Notes: a model not told the origin generated them from the sequence alone. A stretch of DNA of 32,580 bases from Phycisphaerales bacterium (GCA_028289195.1 JANQQR010000018.1:1-32580); one strand, 5' to 3'; positions 1 through 7,811 are shown, counted from the first letter of the stretch. Made by a program: numbers and translations.

Positions 1-73
1 CTTGCGAGCGGTGGAGCTCTTGCGGGCCGTGCTGCGCTTGGCGGCGGGCTTGCGAGCGGTCGAGCTCTTGCGA
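1..73. repeat. 48-bp tandem repeat inside the histone-like gene
   Basis: Bases 1-25 and 49-73 match at 23 of 25 positions, a period of 48 bp or 16 codons. The repeat encodes the recurring basic KSSTARK-type unit and probably continues beyond the window start. Confidence 0.55.
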
Positions 74-195
74 GCGCTGGACTTGCGCGACTTGGTCGTG
101 CGGCCGCTGGCGCGTTTGGCGCCCGAGGTGGTGGTTCGCTTGCGGCTGGTGGTGGCGCTGCGGCGCCGGCTGTTCGAGGTACGCGTGGTCGGCAT
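1..195 (-). CDS. Histone H1-like Lys/Arg/Ser/Ala-rich DNA-binding protein (N-terminal part)
   Basis: The minus strand reads from an ATG at 195 down to the window edge without a stop, giving 65 codons. After the start MPTTRTSNSRRRSATT the protein is almost only Lys, Arg, Ser, Thr and Ala. It repeats units such as ARKSSTARK and AKRSTARK, the hallmark of eukaryote-like histone H1 tails and bacterial Hc1/HctB-type proteins. Such proteins bind DNA non-specifically and compact the nucleoid; that role is inferred from composition. No globular domain is visible in this part, and the C-terminus lies outside the window. The plus strand is also open here, but its Leu/Arg/Val-rich translation is the expected mirror of a Lys/Ala/Ser gene and is rejected. 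The gene is divergent from the DAHP synthase gene, with 284 bp between the two starts. Confidence 0.7.
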   Translation of the reverse strand, partial: MPTTRTSNSRRRSATTSRKRTTTSGAKRASGRTTKSRKSSARKSSTARKPAAKRSTARKSSTARK

Positions 196-479
196 TGTGC
201 TGACTCCGTTCATCAGTCTCCGCCGCCCGGCGTCCTCCGCGCCCAGGTCCGGTCGGAATGGCGTTTGCCCGGGGTGACACGTCCCGGGCGACATCCCTGG
301 CCCCGCCGAACTCCGGTGGAGGGACCGATACGTTGCCCGGCATATCGACCGCATTCGCGCATTTCATGACTTTCCCGGGTCTATTTTCCTTTTATTGCTG
401 CGCTCCCGATCCACGCGCCCCGAACTCCGCGGCACCTATAGTCTCCGCCCGCAATCCGCCCGAGATTCCCCGAGGATCC
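196..479. promoter_or_regulatory. Divergent intergenic region with AT-rich island and candidate -10
   Basis: This 284-bp region separates the divergent histone-like and DAHP synthase starts. It holds an AT-rich patch around 381-400, rare in this window, and a TATAGT hexamer at 437-442. As a -10 box the hexamer would start a DAHP synthase transcript about 30 nt before its ATG. No convincing -35 was seen, and no further gene is supported here. Confidence 0.3.
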
Positions 480-1850
480 ATGTCGCCCGACGTTCAGACA
501 TCCAAGTGGTCGCCCACGAGCTGGGAGAGCCGCATCGCGTCGCACCAAGTCGTCTACCACGATCGCGACGCGGTCGACCGCGCCGTGCAAAAGCTGCGCA
601 TGCTGCCCCCGCTCGTGACCTCCGGCGAGATCGATCACCTCCGCGCACAACTCGCAGAGGCCGAAGAGGGCAAGCGATTCCTCCTTCAGGGGGGTGACTG
701 CGCCGAGACACTCGACGACTGCACGCCCGGCGCCATCACCGCCAAGCTCAAGATCCTGCTGCAGATGTCGCTCGTGCTCGTCCACGGCATGGGCAAGCCC
801 GTCATCCGCGTAGGGCGCTTCGCCGGCCAGTACTCCAAGCCGCGCTCCAGCCCCACCGAGACGAGGGAGGGCGCCACGCTGCCCTCGTACTTCGGCGACC
901 TGGTCAACAAGGCCGAGTTCAGCGAGGAAGGGCGCACGCCGGATCCCCACCTCATGGTCCGGGGCTACCAGCACGCCGCGATGACGCTCAACTTCATCCG
1001 CTCGCTCATCGACGGCGGCTTCGCCGATCTCCACCACCCCGAAAACTGGGATCTGCGATTCCTGCACCACGCCTCGCTGCCGGACGGGCTCCGCAGCGAG
1101 TACCAGCACATGAAGGAGCAGCTCGCCGAGGCGCTGAAGTTCATGGAGAACCTCGGCGACACGAGCATCGACGAGCTCACCCGTGTCGAGTTCTTCACCA
1201 GCCACGAGGGGCTCAACCTCCTCTACGAGAGCGCACAGACCCGCGAGGTGCCCCGCAAGACCGGCTGGTACGACCTCACCACCCACTTCCCCTGGATCGG
1301 TGAGCGCACCCGCGGACCCGACGGCGCCCACGTCGAGTTTTTCCGGGGGATCCGCAATCCCGTGGGCGTCAAGATCGGCCCGGAGGCGGCGCCCGACGAC
1401 GTGCTCCGCCTGATCGACGTGCTCAACCCCGCCAACGAGCCCGGCAAGCTCGTGCTCATCCATCGCATGGGCGCGGGCGCAATCGCCAGTGCGCTGCCGA
1501 GGCTGCTGGCCCGCATCACCGACGCCGGCCGGCGCGTGCTCTGGGTCTGCGACCCCATGCACGGCAACACCATCAGCGCCAAGGCCGGGGTGAAGACCCG
1601 GTCGTTCGACGCGATCCTCTCCGAGCTCGACCAAGCCTTCACGGTGCACCAGAACGCCGGCACGATCCTCGGCGGCGTGCACTTCGAGCTCACCGGCGAA
1701 GATGTCACCGAGTGCGTGGGAGGCGGCGCGGGCATCACCGAATCCGACCTCACCAGCAACTACACCTCGCCCTGCGACCCGCGCCTCAACTACCAGCAGG
1801 CGCTCGAGATGGCCTTCGTCATCGCCCGGCGCACCAACGGGCGCGCCTAG
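480..1850 (+). CDS. aroG: Class II 3-deoxy-7-phosphoheptulonate (DAHP) synthase
   Basis: Condenses phosphoenolpyruvate and erythrose 4-phosphate to DAHP, the first step of the shikimate pathway, in the cytoplasm. The 456-residue protein has the class II (plant/Mycobacterium type) signature throughout: GGDCAET with metal-ligand Cys74, RVGRFAGQYSKPRS, RGYQHAAMTLNF, THFPWIGERTR, RGIRNPVGVKIGP, WVCDPMHGNT with the metal His, HFELTGEDVTEC with the metal Glu, and SPCDPRLNYQQALE with the metal Asp. Length is normal for the family. The frame is open further upstream, but ATG 480 is chosen because a GAGG Shine-Dalgarno lies just before it and homology begins right after. No extra regulatory domain is visible. 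Its product pathway leads to chorismate, the substrate of the MqnA homologue at 17785. The symbol follows mycobacterial usage. Confidence 0.95.
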   Translation: MSPDVQTSKWSPTSWESRIASHQVVYHDRDAVDRAVQKLRMLPPLVTSGEIDHLRAQLAEAEEGKRFLLQGGDCAETLDDCTPGAITAKLKILLQMSLVLVHGMGKPVIRVGRFAGQYSKPRSSPTETREGATLPSYFGDLVNKAEFSEEGRTPDPHLMVRGYQHAAMTLNFIRSLIDGGFADLHHPENWDLRFLHHASLPDGLRSEYQHMKEQLAEALKFMENLGDTSIDELTRVEFFTSHEGLNLLYESAQTREVPRKTGWYDLTTHFPWIGERTRGPDGAHVEFFRGIRNPVGVKIGPEAAPDDVLRLIDVLNPANEPGKLVLIHRMGAGAIASALPRLLARITDAGRRVLWVCDPMHGNTISAKAGVKTRSFDAILSELDQAFTVHQNAGTILGGVHFELTGEDVTECVGGGAGITESDLTSNYTSPCDPRLNYQQALEMAFVIARRTNGRA

Positions 1851-1915
1851 CAGGCCTCGGTTTGCCCCATCCCGCGCGGCGCGCGACCATCCTCGCATCT
1901 GAGGAGGCCGCCACC

Positions 1916-2365
1916 ATGCCCGACCAACGAGCACCCAACATCCGCCCGGGCTTCAACGCCGTCACCCCCTACCTCGCGACCCCCAACGTCGCGCAGGTGA
2001 TTGACTTCCTCGAACGCGCCCTCGGCGCCGAAGAGACCTTCCGCATGGCGCGAGACGACGACTCGGTGATGCACGCCGAGGTGCGCGTCATGGGCGACAT
2101 GATCATGCTCGGCGAGCCCCAGGGCGACGCCTTCCCCGCGATGCCCTCGAACATCTACCTCTACGTCGACGACTCCGACGCGTGGTTTGCGCGCGCCAGG
2201 GAGGCGGGCGGCGAGGTCGTGATGGACATCCAGACCATGACCTTCAGCGGCCAGCGCTACGGCGCCGTGCGCGACCCCGGCGGCAACGTCTGGTGGATCG
2301 CGACGCAGATCGAGGATGTGTCGGCGGAAGAAGAAGAGCGCCGGGTGAGGGAGAGCGAGTTGTAG
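1916..2365 (+). CDS. VOC (glyoxalase/PhnB-like) family protein
   Basis: A 149-residue protein with one complete vicinal-oxygen-chelate unit pair: FNAVTPYLATPNVAQVIDFL at the N-terminus, then DSVMHAEVRVMGDMIMLGE, IYLYVDDSDAWFARAREAGGE, and the closing YGAVRDPGGNVWWIATQ. This is the pattern of PhnB-like members, which are metal-dependent or metal-free small-molecule binders; the actual substrate cannot be told from the sequence. The start is supported by a strong GAGGAGG Shine-Dalgarno at about 1901-1907. The C-terminal end is very acidic and basic (EEEERRVRE). It sits 65 bp after the DAHP synthase gene in the same direction and may be co-transcribed, but there is no functional link to suggest. 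Confidence 0.85.
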   Translation: MPDQRAPNIRPGFNAVTPYLATPNVAQVIDFLERALGAEETFRMARDDDSVMHAEVRVMGDMIMLGEPQGDAFPAMPSNIYLYVDDSDAWFARAREAGGEVVMDIQTMTFSGQRYGAVRDPGGNVWWIATQIEDVSAEEEERRVRESEL

Positions 2366-2456
2366 AGAGGCCGCAATCAAGCCGTCATCAGCCTTCGGAG
2401 CCGCGTGTAACCTAGGTCGGGTACGGCAAAACTCAGCAAGTTCATTGATGCAGTAG

Positions 2457-2494
2457 GCCACTCTCACTACGCTCCCAAACGGGGCATGAGTGGC
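2457..2494 (+). promoter_or_regulatory. Inverted repeat upstream of the GAF-like membrane protein
   Basis: GCCACTC at 2457-2463 is the exact complement of GAGTGGC at 2488-2494. The loop contains a second CCC-AAAC-GGG mini-stem. It lies in the atypically AT-rich leader before the gene that starts at 2546, and could be a leader hairpin or an operator. It has no T-run and is unlikely to be an intrinsic terminator. Confidence 0.3.
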
Positions 2495-2545
2495 GCAAGA
2501 CTTCATCTGTGTGCACTGATAGCGCAGGATCCGACCGAGCAGAGC

Positions 2546-3661
2546 ATGCCGGGGAACGGATTCGCCGCGTATGCGCTCGCGAGTCTGCTGGCGATCCTCG
2601 TCTCGTTCCTCTACACGAGGTCCCACCTCCGCAACGGCCCGGTTGCGCAGCAGCTCAGCCGCTCGCACCCGAAACTCGGATCGGTCGCACGCTTTCTCCC
2701 CGGCGGCTTCCTCGCCTTGCTCACCACCGTCGGGACGTACCTGCTGGGCTACTACGGCCTGGAACAGGTCGGCCCGGAACTCGGAGTGGCCTGGGTCGCG
2801 GGCCTCGCGGTCGGCGGGCTCGGCAGCTACTTCTGGACCGTGAGGCATCTCGTCCACACCCACGCGGGCGACATCAGGCCTGACGACCTGCACTCCGTCA
2901 AGAGCCTGGCGATCAGCGCACTGCACACCAGCGACCTCGAGACGGCGGCCGCGCGTGTGGCGGCCAAGGTCACAGAACTGAAAGAACGCGATCGCCGGGA
3001 TCTCGACCGGCTCGAAGAGAGCCTCGCCAAGACCCGATCCGAGCTCGCCCGGCTTGAGGAGTACTCGCAGCTCGTCGGAGGCGTCCTGCAGTTGGCGAGC
3101 GCCGGAGGATTCGGCGGCTGGGACAAGCAGAACGCCAGTCGGTTCATGAAGTCAACGGTCGACCAGGCGGCGACCATCCTGAACAAGGAGGGGCCGACCG
3201 TCGTCGCCGTCTACTTCAACTTCCAGCACGAATCCGATGAAGTGCACCCGTTCGTGGCAAGCAATCCCGTTGCGTCCATGACAGATGTCAATCTGCCGCT
3301 GAGTTCACGCAACTCTCTTCTGGAAGCGGTGATCCGGCAGCGGGTGGTGATTCACTGGCCGAACGACAAGAACAAGCCCTGGACGAAGCGCCTGGACAAG
3401 AAGCCACCCAAGAGCGCGCACAAGAACTGGCCAAAGGGAATCGCGTTCCCCATCCCGCTTCCGCAGCACGGGCTGCCGCCCGAGGCCACCCCTCCGACCT
3501 ACGGCATGATCATCGCGCGCTGCAACAGCGGGAGGAGGTTCGATCAAGCCGACAGGGACTTCCTGAGCGCCCTTGCAGCCTTGATCGACACCGTCGTGAC
3601 TCTTTCTGGTGTGCTTAACAGTTTGGACGATCCAGAGCATTTAGCGGACGAACAGACCTAA
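2546..3661 (+). CDS. Membrane-anchored coiled-coil protein with C-terminal GAF-like domain
   Basis: A 371-residue protein of unknown role. Three hydrophobic segments (about residues 7-23, 50-70 and 80-98) are followed by a charged coiled coil (about 128-176, Glu/Arg/Leu-rich) and a region from about 200 to 355 with the alternating pattern of a GAF domain. That region includes VVAVYFNF, LLEAVIRQRVVIHWPND, GIAFPIPLP, YGMIIARC and FDQADRDFLSALAALIDTVV. No kinase, cyclase or output domain follows, so it may be a sensor that signals through partners; this is inference. ATG 2546 is preferred over the in-frame ATG 2486. The 20 extra codons use AT-ending triplets (AGA, CTT, CAT, TGT, ATA) unlike this genome, and GC-ending codons begin right at 2546. 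The gene's codon use is somewhat less GC-biased than that of its neighbours. Confidence 0.75.
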   Translation: MPGNGFAAYALASLLAILVSFLYTRSHLRNGPVAQQLSRSHPKLGSVARFLPGGFLALLTTVGTYLLGYYGLEQVGPELGVAWVAGLAVGGLGSYFWTVRHLVHTHAGDIRPDDLHSVKSLAISALHTSDLETAAARVAAKVTELKERDRRDLDRLEESLAKTRSELARLEEYSQLVGGVLQLASAGGFGGWDKQNASRFMKSTVDQAATILNKEGPTVVAVYFNFQHESDEVHPFVASNPVASMTDVNLPLSSRNSLLEAVIRQRVVIHWPNDKNKPWTKRLDKKPPKSAHKNWPKGIAFPIPLPQHGLPPEATPPTYGMIIARCNSGRRFDQADRDFLSALAALIDTVVTLSGVLNSLDDPEHLADEQT

Positions 3662-3715
3662 GATTCGTGCGCATTTTCTTGGTTCAGCGGCGCGATTGTC
3701 GAAGTAGAACTTGAC

Positions 3716-3763
3716 CCCGATTCGGGAGCAAGTACGCTACCCGCGTAGCCGATCGGATCGGCC
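3716..3763. repeat. Cluster of three short palindromes
   Basis: CCCGA-T-TCGGG (3716-3726), GCTAC-CCGC-GTAGC (3736-3749) and CCGATCGG (3749-3756), followed by GATCGG, are packed into under 50 bp between the GAF-like gene and the small ORF. They may be operator half-sites or transcript hairpins. No T-run follows, so this does not look like a Rho-independent terminator. Confidence 0.3.
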
Positions 3764-3770
3764 AGCACCC

Positions 3771-4010
3771 ATGGAACAATTCATCGAATCATTCCGGCAG
3801 TCCCTCGATCGGCTGGATCAGGCGAACTGGACCGCGGACGTTTCCTCGCACTGCGCCCCGTGGCCAAACAGGGCACGGGCGGTGCAGGCGTTCAAGGGCG
3901 CAAGCCAGTACTTCTGGCCGGGCGAGCCGCACCCGGGCCCGCTTCCGGCAGACTTCCAAGGCGAGTCCCCGGTTCCGGGCGAAGCCGGTTCGTCGAAGCC
4001 CCAAGACTGA
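3771..4010 (+). CDS. Small hypothetical protein (doubtful)
   Basis: A possible 79-residue protein starting MEQFIESFRQSLDRLDQANW, which looks like an amphipathic helix. Its C-terminal half is rich in Gly and Pro (GEPHPGPLPAD) and resembles random translation of GC-rich DNA. There is no clear Shine-Dalgarno and no recognised domain. It is listed because 3662-4037 would otherwise be a 376-bp gap, and because the first 55 codons have protein-like composition. It converges on the HIT gene. If it is not real, the interval holds only the palindrome cluster. Confidence 0.35.
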   Translation: MEQFIESFRQSLDRLDQANWTADVSSHCAPWPNRARAVQAFKGASQYFWPGEPHPGPLPADFQGESPVPGEAGSSKPQD

Positions 4011-4037
4011 ACCGGTCGTCGGCGGGACCAGCGACGG

Positions 4038-4646
4038 TCAGGGCGTGCCGGCCGCCATCTCGCTCCACACATCCCCGAAGCGCCGAGCCATCGCCTCCAG
4101 CGCGCTCGGGATCACGCGGATCTGCGCCACCACACTTATGAAGTTCACATCCCCCGACCAGCGCGGCACGACGTGCACGTGCACATGCTCCGGCACGCCC
4201 GCGCCCGCGGCCATGCCCTGGTTCACGCCCACGTTCACGCCCTGGCACTCGAGCGTGCGCTCAACGAGGTCCACCGCCAGGTCCGTCAGCGACCACAACT
4301 CGGCCCGCTGCGCCTCGGAGTAGTCCAGCAGGCGCTGGCGCCCCTCGCCCAGGCACACGAGCAGGTGCCCGTTGGCGTAGGGGTACTTGTTGAGCATGAC
4401 CAGCCCGCCCGATCCCTGGCCCTCCGTGCCCGTGCGCACGATCACGTGATTCGCCGCATCGGACTGGGGGTTCAGCCAGTACTCGCGCAGGAAGCAGCAG
4501 GGGGGGCCAGCGCTGTCGGCCGGCTCGGGTTTGGCGCCTTGGCTCTCTCCCTGCTGGCGCGAGAGCATGTCCATGTAGCTCATGCGCCAGGGGGCGTGGA
4601 GCGTCTGCGCTGTCGACGTCGGGTGCTGGTTCGGTTCGGTCGCCAT
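4038..4646 (-). CDS. HIT-family nucleotide hydrolase/phosphorylase
   Basis: A 202-residue histidine-triad protein. The core carries LNKYPYANGHLLV (about 85-97), the beta strand that precedes the active site, then EHVHVHVVPRW (153-163), the HxHxHxx triad with catalytic His156. The family cleaves or transfers nucleotides from dinucleoside polyphosphates or aminoacyl-AMP. The extended N-terminus (APWRMSYMDML) and overall layout resemble the AP4A phosphorylase-like branch known from actinobacteria, so that assignment is favoured but not proven. Cys50-Cys51 lie in the N-terminal part. The start is ATG 4646 and lacks a Shine-Dalgarno; a TATCAT hexamer ends 9 nt before it, so the mRNA may be nearly leaderless. 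It is divergent from pepA. Confidence 0.88.
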   Translation of the reverse strand: MATEPNQHPTSTAQTLHAPWRMSYMDMLSRQQGESQGAKPEPADSAGPPCCFLREYWLNPQSDAANHVIVRTGTEGQGSGGLVMLNKYPYANGHLLVCLGEGRQRLLDYSEAQRAELWSLTDLAVDLVERTLECQGVNVGVNQGMAAGAGVPEHVHVHVVPRWSGDVNFISVVAQIRVIPSALEAMARRFGDVWSEMAAGTP

Positions 4647-4655
4647 GGCATCCGG

Positions 4656-4676
4656 ATGATACGGACCCGGTACACT
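4656..4676. promoter_or_regulatory. Compact divergent -10 elements for the HIT gene and pepA
   Basis: TATCAT on the minus strand (4661-4656) faces the HIT gene, and TACACT on the plus strand (4671-4676) faces pepA. Only 9 bp separate them. The plus element would give pepA a leader of about 30 nt with a GAGGAG Shine-Dalgarno. The minus element gives HIT almost no leader. No good -35 boxes are visible. With only 65 bp between the start codons, the two polymerases would compete. Confidence 0.4.
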
Positions 4677-4711
4677 CGCCCCCTCACCACCCCCCGAGGA
4701 GCCCGAGAGCC

Positions 4712-6211
4712 ATGTTCGAATCGCTGACAGTCTCGACCCGCGTCACCAAAGCCGCTCCGTCGTGCCTCGTCCTCGGGCAATTCAAGGGCGCCGCGCTCGA
4801 CGCCGACTCCCAGAAGCTCGACCCCAGCGGGGCCGCGCTGGCGGCATCGAAGCGACCGGAGGCCACCGGCGAGGCCGGCTCGATCGCCGAGGCCTTCCCC
4901 GAGGGTGCCCGCACGCCCAAGCGCATCATCATCGTCGGCCTCGGCGACAAGAAGACCTTCAGCGCCGATCGCCTGCGCAGCGCCGGAGCAGCAGTGGGGC
5001 GTCGCCTGGCGCGCACGAAGGACGCGACCTGCGCGATCGAGCTCGCCCCCTGCCTCAAGGCCGCCAAGGCCGACGCCACCCACGCCGGCAGCGCTTTCGG
5101 CGAATCGCTCGGCCTGCTCGCCTGGCGCTACTCGAAGTTCGACGGCACCGGGCGCGAGCGTGCCAAGGGGCCAAAGCTCGCGGTGCGCTCGTCGTCGAAG
5201 CCTTTCGCCGGCGGCCTCGAGCGCGGCGTCGCGCTCGCCGAGAGCGCCAACGTCTCGCGCACGCTCAGCGCCACCCCTCCGAATGTCGCCACGCCCTACT
5301 TCATGGCCAGCGAGGCCCAGAAGATGGCCCGCAAGACCGGGCTCAAGTGCACCGTGTACCGCGACAGCCAGCTCGTCCGCGAGCGCCTCGAGGGCCTGAT
5401 CAACGTCGGCAAGGCCAGCGAGCACAAGCCCTGCCTCATCCGCCTCGAGTACACCCCCAAGGGCACCGCAAAGAACGCCAAGCCCATCGTCCTGCTCGGC
5501 AAGACGATCACCTACGACTGCGGCGGCCTGTCGATCAAGGTCGGCGGGGGCATGAGGGGCATGAAGCAGGACAAGGACGGGGGCTGCGCCGTCTTCGGCG
5601 CGATGCACGCCGTCGCCACCGTCATCAAGCCCAAGCGCCCCGTCGTCGGCCTGTTGGTTGCCGCCGAGAACGCCATCAGCGACGTGGCCTACCGCCCCGA
5701 CGACATCCTGACCTTCCGCAACGGCGTGACCGTCGAGGTGACGAACACCGACGCCGAGGGCCGCCTGGTGCTGGCCGACGGCCTGTGCTGGGCCTGCGAC
5801 AAGGAAGACCCGGCCGCCATCATCGACCTGGCCACGCTCACCGGAGGCGTCGTCGTCGCTCTCGGTTCGACCTACGCCGGCATGTGGTGCGACGACGACA
5901 AGCTCCGCGCCAAGGTCGAGGCCGCCAGCGAGCGCTCGGGCGAGCGCGTGTGGCGCCTGCCGCACCACCAGGAATACCGCGACATGATGCGCAGCGAGGT
6001 CGCCGACATCATCAACTCGAACCCCAATCGCAAGGCCCACCCCATCCAGGGCGCCGCGTTCCTCAGCTACTTCTGCGACCCGGGCGTCCCCTGGTGCCAC
6101 CTCGACATCGCCGGCACGCACTCCGTGGAAGGCGAGCAGGGCGCGTTTATCAAGGACTCGCCGACGGGGTGGGGCGTGCGCTTGCTGGCCGAGATGCTCG
6201 ATCGGGAGTGA
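4712..6211 (+). CDS. pepA: Leucyl aminopeptidase, M17 family (PepA)
   Basis: A cytosolic dinuclear-metal aminopeptidase that removes N-terminal residues from peptides; family members form hexamers. The 499-residue protein has the usual length and two-domain build, with a variable N-terminal domain to about residue 185. All catalytic positions of the E. coli enzyme have counterparts: Lys264 and Asp269 in GKTITYDCGG, Lys276, Asp287 in MKQDKDGG, and Asp347, Glu349 and Arg351 in NTDAEGRLVLADG. The usual DSGG is DCGG and MKxDMxGA is MKQDKDGG; these are minor variants that leave the ligands intact. The start ATG 4712 has a GAGGAG Shine-Dalgarno. Its stop is 3 bp from the stop of the convergent secreted-protein gene. 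Confidence 0.95.
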   Translation: MFESLTVSTRVTKAAPSCLVLGQFKGAALDADSQKLDPSGAALAASKRPEATGEAGSIAEAFPEGARTPKRIIIVGLGDKKTFSADRLRSAGAAVGRRLARTKDATCAIELAPCLKAAKADATHAGSAFGESLGLLAWRYSKFDGTGRERAKGPKLAVRSSSKPFAGGLERGVALAESANVSRTLSATPPNVATPYFMASEAQKMARKTGLKCTVYRDSQLVRERLEGLINVGKASEHKPCLIRLEYTPKGTAKNAKPIVLLGKTITYDCGGLSIKVGGGMRGMKQDKDGGCAVFGAMHAVATVIKPKRPVVGLLVAAENAISDVAYRPDDILTFRNGVTVEVTNTDAEGRLVLADGLCWACDKEDPAAIIDLATLTGGVVVALGSTYAGMWCDDDKLRAKVEAASERSGERVWRLPHHQEYRDMMRSEVADIINSNPNRKAHPIQGAAFLSYFCDPGVPWCHLDIAGTHSVEGEQGAFIKDSPTGWGVRLLAEMLDRE

Positions 6212-6214
6212 GCC

Positions 6215-7453
6215 TCACGACCCCGGAACCCCCGGCAGCCCCTCGAACCGCGCCGCGCGCGTGAACCCGCGCGTCACCACCAGCAGATCGAATCGCCACA
6301 CCAGCGCGTTGAGCTTCTCGAACCCCTCGCGGTTCCGCTCGCGATGGAACAGCGGGCGCAGCGCCGTGAGGTCGACCACGACCCAGTCGGCGCCCAGTTC
6401 GTCCATCTTCGCTTCGATCGCCGCCATCGCCTCGTTCGATGCACGCGCGTCGAACGTCGTCCCGTCGGATCGCTCCATCTCCAGCGCCGTCACTTCCAGG
6501 TGCAGCGAGCCGTCGCCGCGCAGCGCGCCGACCTCGCCGACGAATGCGCCCAGGTCGAGCTGGTTCAGGGGCGAGTAGCCCCGGCCCATGTGCATCGAGC
6601 CGAAGCGCAGCAGCACCCTCGCCTCGGGAGCGGCGCGCAGGTTGGCCGCCAGGTGCTCCTTCATCAGCGCGATGCGATCGCGATTGCTCTCGTAGTTCTT
6701 GCGCTGGCCGAACAGCTGGTACACGTTCGCGCTGGCCGCGAGCTCGTCCACGATCCGCTCGGCCTCGTGCACGCCGGCGAAGGCCGCGCGCAGCTCGTCG
6801 AACTGCGCGGCAGTCGTGCTCGGCAGGAAGCCCCGCGACTGGTCTCCGGTCTCGGCGAAGTGCGCCATCCCGGCCATCGCCCGCGCGAATTCGGCCTCAG
6901 CGAGCCTGCGGGCGTCGTCGTTCGGCGCGAGCTCGACGAGCGATCGCAGCAGGTAGCGCCCCGCCCCGATGAACTCCTGATCGAGCCCCCAGGCCTCGTA
7001 GCCGAGCGCCAGGGTCGCTGTCAGCATCTCCGCCTCGGGGAGGTGATCGAAGAACGCCGCGCTGAAGGGCGCGGAGCGGTACCACGCGCCGATCGCCTCG
7101 GGTCCGCCCGATGCAGCGAGCTCGGCGAGCGTCTCAGCGGCGATCGGCCCGGTCTCGATCGCGTATACGCCGTAGCCGGCGGGGTGCAGGTCGCGGGCGA
7201 GCGCCAGGGCAAAGTCCGGGGTCTCGACATTCAGGTGGGCCTCGCCGATCGCGGTGAACGACACTCCCGATGCCCGCTCCACGATGAGCGCTCCGCCCGG
7301 GCCGTCGAGCCCGGCGTCCGGGTCGACCGTCAGGGCAAAGGTGTTGGCGTCGAGCAGCGCATCGAGCGTGTCATTGCCGGTCTGGGCGAGTGCGGCTGGC
7401 GAAGCGAGCGCAACGAGAGCGAGCGCGCAGCGGGCGCGAGTCAGCAGAGCCAT
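6215..7453 (-). CDS. Secreted protein with EreA/ChaN-like fold signature
   Basis: A 412-residue protein with a clear signal peptide (LLTRARCALALVALASPAALA, cut near residue 23). The mature part has GEAHLNVETPDFALALARDL followed by YGVYAIETG. This is the GExH plus acidic-residue layout of the erythromycin esterase/ChaN-like superfamily, and a later VLLRFGSMHMGRG supplies another conserved-looking His. The match is by pattern only and similarity is remote, so neither esterase activity nor haem binding should be assumed. The C-terminal part (ADWVVVDLTALRPLF, NALVWRFDLLVVTRGFTRAA) is well structured. The start has a GGAGGT Shine-Dalgarno. It is the last of six co-directional genes and converges on pepA, with 3 bp between the stops. 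Confidence 0.7.
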   Translation of the reverse strand: MALLTRARCALALVALASPAALAQTGNDTLDALLDANTFALTVDPDAGLDGPGGALIVERASGVSFTAIGEAHLNVETPDFALALARDLHPAGYGVYAIETGPIAAETLAELAASGGPEAIGAWYRSAPFSAAFFDHLPEAEMLTATLALGYEAWGLDQEFIGAGRYLLRSLVELAPNDDARRLAEAEFARAMAGMAHFAETGDQSRGFLPSTTAAQFDELRAAFAGVHEAERIVDELAASANVYQLFGQRKNYESNRDRIALMKEHLAANLRAAPEARVLLRFGSMHMGRGYSPLNQLDLGAFVGEVGALRGDGSLHLEVTALEMERSDGTTFDARASNEAMAAIEAKMDELGADWVVVDLTALRPLFHRERNREGFEKLNALVWRFDLLVVTRGFTRAARFEGLPGVPGS

Positions 7454-7550
7454 AGTCGGTGTACCTCCATCTGGGCGGGAGACAGCAGCGCTCCCGCGTG
7501 CCGGGTTACTGCGAAACCGGCCCGGCGCGTTTCACTCATCCCCCCGCGCC

Positions 7551-7811
7551 TCAGAGCAGCACGAACACCAGGATGAACGCGACCAGCGTGATCCCCCCGA
7601 CCACCGGCACCCAACCGGGCTTGCCCTTGCCCGTCACGGCGTCGGACATCACCAGCCCGCAGGTGTGGCACTGCGTGGCGTCGAAGTACACCTCGCTGCC
7701 GCACGAGGGGCAGCGCACGCCGTCGCCCCCGAAGCGATCGAGATCCGAGTCCGAGGGCATCTCGCATTCGCGCAGGGGCTCGCCGGGTCGTTGTGGTCCG
7801 CAACAGGACAT
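7551..7811 (-). CDS. Small zinc-ribbon membrane protein
   Basis: An 86-residue protein. Cys34, Cys37, Cys48 and Cys51 (CPSCGSE and CHTCG) form a typical four-cysteine zinc ribbon. One transmembrane helix at the C-terminus (about 67-86, VGGITLVAFILVFVLL) ends the protein, so it is tail-anchored with the ribbon probably cytoplasmic. Three further cysteines lie at residues 3, 4 and 16. The function is unknown. ATG 7811 is chosen as start. There is no Shine-Dalgarno, but a TACCCT hexamer ends 6 nt before the ATG, as for other leaderless candidates here. Upstream in-frame codons give Arg/Ala-rich translation without protein character. Confidence 0.7.
   Translation of the reverse strand: MSCCGPQRPGEPLRECEMPSDSDLDRFGGDGVRCPSCGSEVYFDATQCHTCGLVMSDAVTGKGKPGWVPVVGGITLVAFILVFVLL

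Noticed and set aside
1..277. Plus-strand Leu/Arg/Val-rich frame at the window start
   Set aside because: It is the complement of the Lys/Ser/Ala repeats of the histone-like gene on the minus strand and has no ribosome-binding site in the window.
3860..4141. Alternative plus-strand frame over the small ORF and the HIT 3' end
   Set aside because: Arg/Pro/Ser-rich translation overlapping the well-supported HIT gene.
4580..6264. Long open frames of about 500 codons overlapping pepA on both strands
   Set aside because: They have low-complexity Arg/Ala/Gly composition. PepA in the chosen frame has every catalytic residue.
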